Assembly: GCA_029945375.1 (NCBI GenBank)
Contig: CM057059.1
Location: 372,001 to 436,000, forward strand
Source of the DNA: Agaricus subrufescens
Lineage: Eukaryota > Basidiomycota > Agaricomycetes > Agaricales > Agaricaceae
Reading direction: 5' to 3'
Length of the DNA: 64,000 nucleotides
Below are positions 20,979 through 31,259 of the stretch, piece by piece (position 1 is the stretch's first letter; each line of letters opens with the position of its first letter). The notes beneath the pieces are model-generated. The model had not been told where the DNA came from. It made no database searches and saw only the letters and a list, made by a program, of their open reading frames with translations. Position numbers and translations under genes: made by a program.

Positions 20979-23760
20979 TTATGTGCTACAAAAAATCCCT
21001 AAAAATCGTGTCGACCATTTTTCCACAGATGTGTTGGCTCTCCGAGCATCCCCAAAACCTCGAGTGTTCTGGCGCCATTGGGTGGCTGTGAGAAGGAATC
21101 TCAGATTTACGGTAATCTTCTCATCAAGGATCAGAGCGTGACGATTCGTGTAGAGTTCTTCTAGGCGAGGGACCCAACGGCCTTGGTCATCGCCACTGCC
21201 TTCAAACGTGGAGACAAGAGGGTTCCATGACTGCTTCCTGATCCCTGTACCGATGCCTTATACAGGGCATTGAGCACCGAAACTGTATGATATTGTATTG
21301 TAGAACATACCTGTGAAGCTTTGATAAATGCCACATAAGAGATCCAGCTCATTCGTCATCAAATCATCATCCACATATTCCACGCCATGTTTATCGACTG
21401 CGCAAAAGTTGAGAGCATTGTCATGATGTAGACCCGACGGCCCTTGCAAAGCTTCACTTATACTGATACCTCCATCCAAGGCCAAGCGTCGAACATAACC
21501 ACCACGTAATATGGCCGCACGGCCGCGCTGCGATGCCAATATGGACTGACACCTTTGCTTCCAGTAGTCATAGTCCGATGGTGTGAAAACATGGTCCGAA
21601 AAGATCATCGGCGTTGCAGCGCATGGTAGTTCAGGACGCGCGGGTCGGAGGCTGCCTCGTTTCTGTAAGGTTTGGAATGGGACACCGGATTGTGCCAGCT
21701 CGATGGCAATATCCTCGTCATTGAGCTCGGGGTGTAGACGACAGATCATGACAGCAGCAGAGGCGGTATAGACAGCGATATTCCAGGAGGCAGTGGCTAG
21801 GTCGCCGAAGTCAAACATATAAAGGAGCTGAGGGCCAGCCTGCACTCGTTTGATACAGCGTAGCCAAGGAGAGAACTTGAGAGGGTCTCTGCACCTTGAG
21901 GACAAGTCCCACACACCTGCTGGCAGTTCGTCACCTTCCTTGCTGGCCAAGCACAGCCCAAAGTCGACGCACGTGTGGCCCATTGGTGTTGTCCAGAAAG
22001 CACTGTTGGGTTTGACGGCGCAAATGCCAGTGATAGCGAGCAGAGTTTTGATATCGGCTAACGTTGCTGAGTGTCCAAATTGGGTGGATAGTTGAGGGGG
22101 CAAGAAACCATAGAACTTTTTCAGGACATCAAGGACTTCCACTTGAGATCGCTCCCATTCTTCATGGGGGATGGGCCATGGGCCGTGCTCTACAGGGGGA
22201 CTGACGGGGGAGGTAACCAATGCAGAGGTCATGAGGGGTGCTGTCGCCGACGACGACACTGAGGGGCTAGTTGACAGAGGCACGGTAGTATGAACTGGAG
22301 AAACACTGGTGGGAGAGCTTGGGCCTCCCTCATCTTGGCGTGTCTCCTGTGCTTTTGCTTCATCTATCCCATCATCCGATTCTTCATATGCTTCATCAAC
22401 CCACTCACTACAAAGACTCCACTCATTGCAAAATGAATCGTAACGTGCTTCACCAGGGCGGGCTTCTTCCAGAGTCTCGCTACGATCTCGCTTCGGGATC
22501 AGAGTACGAACGAACTTTGGTGGAGTATCCAGACTCCAGTCCCACACATACACAGCAGCGCTCACGGTTGGCGGCTTGTTTGCGCGATTAAGCCTTGTTT
22601 GTCAAGCAGTGGGGGTTTCATGAAGTAGCATTCGTTGGTGTCTCTCCTCGTGCTTCTTCTCAAACGCTTCCCAGACATCTCGGCCCGATCTTTCAACTTG
22701 ACGTAGTCGCCCATTCTTCCAAACAAGTTTGCTGATTTGAGAGGGCGAGGAAGGGGGTTGTTGGTCGTCCTCGGCGACATGTAATGGCTGGGGGCTTGCT
22801 GGCGTAAAGTGAGGCTCTGTTGAAGGCATGAGTTGACATTTGAGACAGTATTGTATGCTACACACCATAGATTTGTGAATCCTCCCATTCATACTCTGGG
22901 TTAGAGGTGTAGGAAGGTATAGAAGGCGAGATGACAGTGGTTGCGGCTTGGAGGACTTCAGGTGGGGGTACCATTAGGTAAAAGTTAGCCCGTCTGCTTT
23001 GCGTGATTTCTCGAGACCCCCAGCGATACCATATCGGCATTCCACAGTGATCGAACCACCAAGCTGAGGGTTGGCCTGGCTGATCGTCGGGGTTGTGTAG
23101 AAATACCCCTGCGCGATTGGCATCCCAGAGACGTTGGAGTAACGGAGCACAACGCAGCGACTCCCACACGCTTATACGGCTCTTGTCCCACATAACCAAC
23201 ACCTTGTACCACTCTGTAGGGGATATACCCTCCAGATACTTCGGATCCTCCGGAATCACCTTCAACATCCAATATAGTAGGGCAATCCACATCGTGAACC
23301 AGTCTCGGCCTTGACGCGCATGGTTCCACGTCTCAGCTTCAGTGGGGTGGCCATTAGTGTAGCCCCACTTTCGTGTAGAATAGGGCTCTAGGTACTGTAT
23401 GTTCCAACGGCGCGAGAAGATTCCCAACACCTCTCGAATTAATGTCTCTACTGCCAGCCACCTATTTTGAGAAAGAAACGGCAGCTTATAAAGCGTGCCA
23501 TCATCCTTTTGAAGAAGTTGTCGAGGCATATAACCAAGGTCTTCTACGAGAGCACCGTTCCAACACACTGGTCGCCTCGGCATGAAACCCAGCCACGGAA
23601 CCCTCTCAGACCACCAAAACGGCTCCTCAAAGGCTTCCACGCCCACATGATTGAACAAAGTAACATTATCTAGATTAAGTTGGCCAGGTAGCTGCACATC
23701 TCTGTCGCAGTTAGGCGAATAGTATATGTCGCCATCGATAAGGTAGGCTCGGCCTGGCAT
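20979..23760 (-). pseudogene. Element 2 gene B, interrupted by one TGA
   Basis: Exons 23760-22866 (895 nt, the same length as in element 1), 22816-21311 and 21244-20979 total 2667 nt (889 codons). The Trp-rich N-terminal domain (MPGRAYLIDGDIYYSPN, EPFWWSERVPWLGFMPRR) and the second half (FWTTPMGHTC, LLYMFDFGDLA, GLHHDNALNFCA) are strongly conserved. Codon 370 (22604-22602) is TGA where element 1 has CGA (11479-11481). The downstream frame remains open for more than 500 codons, so decay looks recent or the two halves may be used separately. A 369-residue N-terminal product would contain the whole Trp-rich domain. Without transcript data the consequence is unknown. Confidence 0.85.
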
Positions 23761-24744
23761 TGTTGAGGGAGATCGGGATGATAAGATTGGAGTCTATGAG
23801 TTTTTGAATGGGTGGATAATGATGCTCCTGGACAGTCCAAGAGCTAGTAGTGTCTATCTCGGACAGTCCGAGATACGGCGGTTGAGGAGGACGGGATGGT
23901 GGTGAACGTGGTGAGTGAGAAAAATTTGGATCAGTGATCGTATCGAACTGAACTTTGGTCACGTTGTCAGTAATGATCTTTGATGCCATCATTGTCAACC
24001 GAAATGTGACTTTGGTGATGTTACTGGCGTGACCACGTAACGCTGATCTCTCTCTCTCCCCCCATACGATTAGTCCATAGGCCCGGTAAGTCAGCGCCTA
24101 CCGTATCTGTCAGCTGATTCTCTGTACTAGGCTCTGCGTGTATGAAGACTCTTCAAGATCAATATCCACTGGCGGCAATGAACCATCCATCCAAATTTTA
24201 CTGGCGCCGGACTGTCCGGTGTCAACCCTTCATTCACTATGGCAGGCTCCTGCTATAATCATCTCCCCATCCACCTTATTCCTTACTGCATTGTCATCTC
24301 TTCAATCGCCTCATCATTGCCACTTGCTGCCCGGCTTACAATATCCTCTAAAGATGACGGGCCGTGCTGCTCGAAGCCCGGTATACTGGGCCCATACTCA
24401 AAGGCAGTGGGAATGCCGAGCCCTCAGTATACACCCTCCTCTGAATTCCGGTTTTTACAACCTTCTCAACTACTATCCTCTCCCGATGTCGCTCATCTCG
24501 TCACCAATATTTGTTGTTGGCCTACGACGATTCCGCCGTCCCAGTAAAACGATGTATCGCGATGCTCTATGTCCCTATAATTCTAGCAGTCAATGAAAAA
24601 TTTTGATAAATGAATTACCTACAAGCCGCCTGGGCTTGGCTCGGTCGATACACAGCCGGTCGGCTGGAAAATTATTCCGCGTCCGTCCCCTGCTACATAT
24701 ATTCCACCCGTAGCAGCTACACCCCCCCGTACAACCTTCTCACC
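23761..24744. promoter_or_regulatory. Divergent promoter between gene B and transposase A, element 2
   Basis: About 1 kb. GGAYTGTCC sites lie at 23830-23838, 23861-23869 (within CTCGGACAGTCCGAG) and 24209-24217 (within GCCGGACTGTCCGG), in the same order as in element 1. A TATA-like ctacatatat lies about 50 bp before the transposase ATG. Open frames at 24138-24596 have no counterpart in element 1 and are not called. Confidence 0.6.
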
Positions 24745-27700
24745 ATGCCGCCTAAGCGCCATATATCTAGGGTCAGGTGCCCCTGCCCTTGTGGTGAACT
24801 GGTCACTCCTGTGGTAAGACGGCGACACATGAAGCACCGAGGCAAGTTTGTCGCGCACAGGGTATGGAGTGCCTCACGGCGGTCACGCAACAAGCGAGCC
24901 TTAAAAGACAGCGAGCCAGCAACAAACAGACACCCGGATGTGCACACCTCTTCCGCCGCCCCTCCACCACCTCCACCATCACCTCCCCCCCCATCTATTC
25001 CCTTTGGGACTGCAGACAACGTTTTACATGCAGCTGAACCTCCACCTTTCCCTGCTGTCAACCACCCCCCACCCGAAGAACAAGTAGGCACTGATGTCAG
25101 GCGGGCGATTAGAGTGAGAGAGCAGATGGGAGTGGCGATGGAGCGAACTTGGAGACAAACTTGTCGGCGGATGCGAGAGTTAGACGACGAAGTTCCTCAA
25201 GAAGACGACGAGGATTCCCAAGACGACGACGAGGAACAACTTGACCCTTCTACTGACGCGCTCTACGACTTGCTACCTACAGACGAAGAGGATTCAGACG
25301 AAGATTCGGAAGGCAATGACGAAATGGATGAAGAAAGTGATGAACTTTGTACCGATGTGGCGGGCATTACTCTCTGGGATAGAGTTCTGGAACGTTGGAG
25401 GCGCGAAGTAGCGGCACTAGGTCCGTTCTTATCCTCACTTGCTCAATCTCATGTAATTTATTCAATGACAGATGATTTCCAAAGCCTTAATGAGGCTGAC
25501 GTTGACCTTCTCCTCAAATACGTTCTCAAGATTGAAGACCGTTTAACCGATAGGACATTTGTACGAATGGAGCGCGTGTTTCGAAACGAGCGTCACAGCT
25601 CTCTCAAAATGACGAAGAAACGCGTCCGTGAGTTGTCCGGTCTGCAGCCCGTTCGCTACAGCTGCTGCATCAACAGCTGCGTCTGCTTCACTGGGCCATA
25701 TGAACATTACACTATATGTCCAAACCCCCAATGCAAGGAACCAAGGTTTAACACCAAGGGTCAACCACGAAAATATTTTGCCTATCTTCCTATCATGCCT
25801 CGTCTACTCGCTATGTTGGCAAGTCGTGAGCATGCTCAAAAAATGCGCTATCGGGCTGAATTCCAGCACGAACCGGGCGTAATTAGAGATGTCTTTGATG
25901 GCTCGTACTATCAATCACTCCTTCGAACTATTGTCCCCACAGGCGACGACGACAACCCATTTTTTTACTTCTCCGACGAGCGCGACGTTGCCCTTGGTCT
26001 TTCAACCGATGGGTTTGCCCCTTTCAAACGACGTAGCCAAACATGCTGGCCAATCGTTTTATTTGTCTACAATCTTTCGCCCGAAATACGGTTCCAAAAG
26101 AAGCATCGGTTACGAGTTGGTGTAATTCCGGGCCCCAAGAAACCATGGGATTCGGACTCTTATTTCTGGCCGCTTGTTCAAGAGTTGATACAGCTCGAGG
26201 CTGGCGTCAAGGCTTGGGACTCGGTCTCCGAGGTATATTTTATCCTCCACGCTTATCTCATCCTCCTTTTCGGTGACATCCCTGCCATGGCCCTCATCAT
26301 GAACATGAAAGGCTCGAATGCACTCTCTCCATGTTGCGTCTGCAAAATTAAAGGCATATGTAATCATCTCGCAGCCAAAAAAACATACTACGTTCCCTTA
26401 CGACGAGACAATCTTGGGAACGCTAATCCAACGCGTTATGATCCGAGGGATCTTCCGATACGGACACACCAGGAACTGATGGAACAAGCAATCGCTGTAC
26501 AAATGTCGCCTACTAATGTCGCATTTGAAAATCTCGCAAAGCGGTATGGTATTAAGGGCATACCAGTCCTTTCAAATGTATCCGCAATTTCATTCCCTCA
26601 ATCGTTTCCCTTTGATTTCATGCACTTGATTTGGGAAAATTTGATCCCCAACCTTATATCGTTCTGGATTGGCGAGTTTAAAGACTTAGACCACAGTAAC
26701 GAGGGTTATTTCATAGGGCCTCGGGCTTGGGATGAAATTGGAAAAGCTACGGAAGACTGCGGGTCGACAATTCCCTCTTCTTTCGGTGCTCGCGTCCCCA
26801 ACATTGCCAAGAAACGATCACAAATGTCCGCCGAAATGTATTCGAACTGGACACTCTTTATTGCTCCGATCGTTCTCTGTGGAAAATTTCCTAAGGCGGT
26901 ATACTACAAGCATTTCATGAAGCTTGTTAAGCTCCTCAAGCTTTGCCTGTCTTTAGAAATGAACGAAGAGATGTTACATCAAATTGAGGAAGGTTTTGTT
27001 GACTGGGTATGTGGTTACGAACGGTAAGAATAGCTAGAATTTGTGTTTGGCCTGTTCTAAACAAAGTACAGGTATTACTTTCGCAACAAACCGGAACGAC
27101 TACCTGCCTGCCCGTTGACTCTCCATGCATTGCTTCACATTGCATGGGGTATCCGAGTAGCCGGTCCCGTTTGGTGTTACTGGGCATATCCGATGGAATG
27201 GGAATGCAACAACCTGCTCTGTGCCATCAAGAGTCGGCGACACCCTTACGAATCCATTAATACCTTCATGGTTGCGACGGCCCAGCTTGACCAAATTCGA
27301 TTACTGTACAACCTACAAGATCTGTTAGATTTGGGCCTTCGGGTGAAGACGATGCATCAACTAATTCACGAGTCATGTAAGTTACACCATGCCTTTGTAA
27401 CATTCAATTATTCACTTGTGAATCTAGATCCCACTTACAAACTTTGGGGCCCTCGGCAGAAAGACATCCTTCCGATACCTATTCGTAACAAGATTCATGC
27501 GAGTTTAGCTACGCGATTCGATGCATCGATATCAACTGTACGGGCTGCCATTAAGCTCAATGGCCCCCTTCTTCAATATGGCAAGGCCACCTTTCTCGGG
27601 AATGGCGAGATCATGGTCGCATGTCAGATTGTTAGGCAGAGCAAAGATAGCCGAGACGCTTCTTATGTGAAGGTCAGTATCATTGCCCACTGTTACGATC

Positions 27701-28350
27701 TATTTTTGCCACTATCCCCTGACCCAGGTCCATGTGCTATAACCCCACTTCCGTGTGCTCGCCTTGCCTATCTTGTATACTTGTTCTCATCGTTAGTCAG
27801 ACACCTCGGGCATACTTACTCAGCCCGTTTTCTACTTCTATTATTAGGTAGTCGACTCCTCTATAAGTAGCGTAGTTATACCCTGTATTTCCTTACGCTT
27901 TACCAACTCGCTATATTCCCTTATCGCTCTCAAGTCTTTGCCCTAAGTTGCAACCTGAGCTAATCGCTATAAGGTCGTAACACCCACCGCCTGTAAAGAG
28001 AACACTGATTCAATTCTATGTAGTATATCCTTTGTGTAGATCGCTTTGCAAGACAACGGAGACGCGAGCCAGAATATGTAACTGTCATATCGTATGGCCA
28101 GTTGCAGCGTCTTGTTGTGTTAGAATTACCGGTTATCCCGCAACTAAACCTGAACTCGCCGTTAACAATCATTTTCGCTATTATCCAGAGCATCAACAAA
28201 ACAGAACAAGATGGCATCGCTTACTGCCATGAACCTTCTATCGTCGAAGCTGTCGACTTAAATACCGTAGAGTGTGTTGTCGGGAGAGTTCGCAGAGGGA
28301 ATAGTTGGGGCATTGTGGATCGAAGCAATACAGTTACAGAAATAGAGTGA
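24745..28350 (+). CDS. Element 2 gene A: intact Tnp2-type CACTA transposase
   Basis: Five exons, 24745-25420, 25472-27023, 27072-27376, 27428-27672 and 28024-28350, total 3105 nt (1034 residues). As a CACTA transposase it would cut the element ends and insert them with a 3-bp target duplication in the nucleus. Visible: N-terminal CPCPC (about 10-14), Pro-rich and acidic linkers (70-210), a Cys cluster (C290/C291, C295, C297, C308, C313), then the Transposase_21 core with D405 in STDGFAPF, D494 in GDIPA, CCVC (513-516) and D607/E614 in FDFMHLIWEN. The acidic residues are the likely DDE/D candidates; that assignment is by motif position only. The start is chosen by homology and the TATA-like box; an upstream in-frame ATG at 24610 is not conserved. 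Intron 1 (51 bp) has no stop and is readable in frame. Intron 4 is 351 bp against 55 bp in element 1. Confidence 0.93.
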
Positions 28351-30154
28351 TGAATGTATTGAGTAGCGGCAGTAGACAACAACCGAAGCCCTCGTCGAGC
28401 CGTACTCATTTTGCGATCTAGGTTGTAGAGGCCTGAATGGAAGCTGGCAATCGCCATACGCAGGGTGAGCATGGCAAGACATATTCCAGGCCACACAAAA
28501 CATACTAAACAAGTTCTTGACGTTTCTCCCAGGAGGTGTTCAAGTGACATGAGTACGCCTCACGTCCTGTCCCCCAGTCAATCAAATTTGCCCACAAATT
28601 CCAGGAAGCTGTGGGTGATTTATCTATGGTTCTCTCCTGAGTACGCGTGCTGGTGGTTTGGGGATCAATCTGGCCGCGGCTGATGTTATTATTTTCCATG
28701 ACGATTAATGGGTATGTTTCAGAAAATTGTCAGTTGCGGGCTTTGCATTTGTTGATTGTAGTCGAGATAGAACCCACAAATAGATGCTCAAGATCAGGAT
28801 CGAGCCCATCGCATTGGATAGACGAGAACAGGGTAGCAGTGGTCTAGCCCTCGTCGCACACCGTACATTTCAAATCGTCAACACATTCAGACAAAGCGCC
28901 AGCATACTCCCAATCACAGAATACCCAAGGACATCGCAAACGTGTGTTCCGTAAGTTAGCTGCCAACAGCTCAACAACAGCAGCCGTCTTTGAATTTAGT
29001 AACCCCAAGTCTTCCTTCACAAGAAGACTGGCTAAGAGGAGGGAAACAAAGGACTACGTTTGAGATGGCCGCTGAAGTCTTAAGACTCAAAGGTGAGAAT
29101 CTCTCCATTCAAAAGCGACAGCTCACTAAGGGTGAGGAACAATGCAGTCGTCCTGGCTTTTTGTTCCATATCATCGAGATCTCGCGTTCTATGAACGCAT
29201 AACATGATTTGTTCCTTTTTTTCTGTATATTCAAGCATACAAATGACTTCTTCTCTACAGCGTAGCAAGTATATTTGTCATTTCTGTCAAACTGTAAGTC
29301 GTATTCTGGCTTTCGATAAGCTACCCAAAGTTCCAGAAGGGGAAGAAAATCATCTAGTTAAGGTTGGTGAATCTGCCCGCGTTTGTGAACCTCGCTAACA
29401 GGTGCAGGGCAGCCTCGATCTGAAACACCAGAAGAGGTTTTGGATATGTCCGACAAAATTGCGCAAGGTGAGAATGGCGCTCAAGATTATGAACTTGAGG
29501 CCCATCACCGTCACCAGCGACTGAGGAATCACGATGCCGATAACGCTACACTCGTTGGTAATCTCAAATTCATCAAATAATTGCAATGCGTTTGATATTG
29601 GGGATGAAGGTGATGATCCTACCAAGAGACACCACCTCGAAGGCTTCGCAGGAGAGAACGGGAGGGCCTTATGGCCTCGCGAAACGATTAACTTCGACGC
29701 CGCGAAATCTCTTAAGCGCGAATGCCTTGTAGACATCAAATTCTTTCCTCACAGGTATAGACATGAAGCACCTACAAGAAAAGAGGGCCGTGACCCAGCT
29801 CCTTCAACGACTGCCTGTCGCGCATAATCGAGGAGCTCAACGAGAGCGATCGTGGTATGATGATTAACAAAGTGGTACTTAATATAGGCGTAAGTATATC
29901 TGGATGGCTGATTAGTGAGGGGCTTACAGAATTGGTAGGCGCATGAGGCGACAATATCGCCGGTGGTTGTCCTGGTGGTTGTCCTGGTGTTCGTTTGTGG
30001 ATAATTGGCTGTTGTACGCTGGTGTTTGGGTATCTGAAAAATTCAAGGTGCGTACTTGTTTGTACAACTCTTTCACTTCCACCTCCTCCTCCACGCGATC
30101 ACGTCGATCGCTTGTCCTCACCGCTACTCTCCGACCTCCACTTTCGCACCTCGC
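28351..30154. other. Element 2 spacer with a possible extra multi-exon gene (28980-29830)
   Basis: The plus strand at 28990-29830 has coding-like pieces separated by plausible GT/AG sites: FEMAAEVLRLKGENLSIQKRQLTK near 29060-29130, TPEEVLDMSDKIAQGENGAQDYELEAHHRHQRLRN near 29415-29530, and IGDEGDDPTKRHHLEGFAGENGRALW near 29590-29680. No continuous model was established and element 1 has no counterpart. It may be a captured or decaying gene. The remaining sequence shows nothing. Confidence 0.3.
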
Positions 30155-30675
30155 ATGTTCGCCACCCTCCGCTATCGCCTTGGCAGGCTCTCGCGACTGT
30201 GGCCGTGTCCTCAGTCGTGCATCCGGCACATTTCATCGCGATCTTGCGCAAGTCAGCGATCGCTCGATGTTTATCATATCGCGACAATGAAAAACAACGC
30301 TCACCAGGCGAGGACTTTGAATAAGGCAGTCAAGAAGGCTCTGCAGGAGATTTGGCCCAAGGTAGTGAAATATGCGGTTAAGAAAAAGGTCAAGGGCCAG
30401 CTTTGGGCTCAAATACGGTACGCCATGTATTTTCTATCCTTCTTATCGGTCATTAACATCTCTATAGGGGCGGAATGCATTGTTCCGGATCCTGCAGCTC
30501 TCCGCACGCAACCATCCGCATATTCAACGAAAACTCGAAGCATCTGGGAGGTATACACGCTCCCGAAGACCATGAAAAAGGCGCCACCTTCAAAGGTGGT
30601 ATCAAAAAAACATCATATGACGGAGAAACGCGTTTAGCGTCGAAGTTCACGTTCGCTATGTCCGTTTCGCGTTGA
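30155..30675 (+). CDS. Element 2 gene D: small conserved protein of unknown function
   Basis: Two exons, 30155-30417 and 30468-30675, total 471 nt (156 residues). The N-terminus (MFATLRYRLGRLSRLWP) is rich in Arg and hydrophobic residues, with no acid in the first 35, like a mitochondrial presequence. A helical segment follows (LNKAVKKALQEIWPKVVKYAV, then WAQIR), and exon 2 encodes a Cys/Ser-rich turn then SPHATIRIFNE, KHLGGIHAPEDHE and GATFKGGIKKTSYDGE. The intron position and phase equal those of element 1 gene D (4614-4017). Selection has kept the C-terminal motifs while the linker changed length, which supports a real protein. Family and role are unknown. Confidence 0.65.
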
Positions 30676-30992
30676 CTGTATATAGAATTCTTACAGTAGA
30701 CTACTCATTTTCCGAGATTTTGCAACTATGGACTTCTATTTTTCTTTGTATTCGGAACCATAAAGACAACGATTAAAAACGATGTTTCTAAATCGCATGG
30801 TTTAAATGTATTTTACTGTATTATGACACCCATAAAATACGCCTAAAAATATACCTCAGTAATTTACGGGTCCAAAAGCGGTAGCCGGGAACACCGTCGA
30901 ATACGATGGCCCTGAGAAACCATCCCTAGAAGGGTATTTTACCGTTTACAGCCTTAATTACGGTAAAAGATGGCTTGTCTGGTCTCACTGTG
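30676..30992. other. Right subterminal region of element 2
   Basis: Non-coding. GTATTTTA and TAAAATAC form an 8-bp inverted repeat at about 30808-30842. The motif GTAAACGGTAAAATACCC (minus strand) is at 30949-30932, 43 bp from the end. The terminal repeat is 30981-30992. Confidence 0.6.
30981..30992 (-). repeat. Right terminal inverted repeat of element 2
   Basis: Read inward: CACAGTGAGACC, one mismatch to the left end. It is followed by target duplication CTA (30993-30995). Confidence 0.9.
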
Positions 30993-31259
30993 CTAAAGAA
31001 GGTGGGTTCACATATATGATAACCCGCTACATCAAGTGATTATCTTAACTGATTTACAGTGGTTTCTGCGCCAATTGTCGGGACAACCTCAATTAGAAAC
31101 CTGGAAGATATCATTGGTATTTGTCTTTTCGTTATGCGTGGCTCTGTCCTGTCATTGATAAAAATTTTCCTAGCGGGCGCGAACGTTGTTCTTACTCCCG
31201 AAGAAATTAAATATCTCGAGGAAACCTACAAACCGCAACCTGTCATTGGTCATACTTAG
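30993..31259 (+). pseudogene. AKR2 segment 3 (end of exon 12 to exon 14)
   Basis: The gene resumes with CTAAAGAAG (LAKEG), then a donor, an exon for VVSAPIVGTTSIRNLEDII and the last exon for AGANVVLTPEEIKYLEE, ending TAG at 31257-31259. It is in frame with the AKR family plan but now sits 13.6 kb from segment 2. Confidence 0.9.

Larger units (their letters stand above)
17369..30992 (+). mobile_element. CACTA element 2: five-gene CACTA/EnSpm transposon inserted in an AKR2 exon
   Basis: This is a 13,624-bp element. It starts CACTGTGAGACC (17369) and ends with GGTCTCACTGTG (read inward CACAGTGAGACC, one mismatch). The target duplication is CTA (17366-17368 and 30993-30995). Removing the element and one CTA restores the AKR codons for TLAKEG, which read TLSKEG in AKR4. 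Contents in order: gene E (minus), gene C (plus), gene B (minus), transposase A (plus) and gene D (plus), so it is inverted relative to element 1. The transposase is open throughout. Gene B has one TGA and gene E at least three stops. Protein divergence from element 1 is clear, so the two insertions are not copies of a single recent event. Confidence 0.95.

Noticed and set aside
24610..24744. Upstream in-frame ATG extending the element 2 transposase by 45 residues
   Set aside because: The extension covers the TATA-like promoter region and is not open in element 1. MPP at 24745 is conserved.
6016..28350. KDZ (Kyakuja/Dileera/Zisupton) transposon assignment, common in agaricomycetes
   Set aside because: The core motifs (STDGFxPF, GDIPA, CxxC, FDFMHLIWEN), CACTG ends and 3-bp duplication fit Tnp2/CACTA better. 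No TET/JBP gene was seen.
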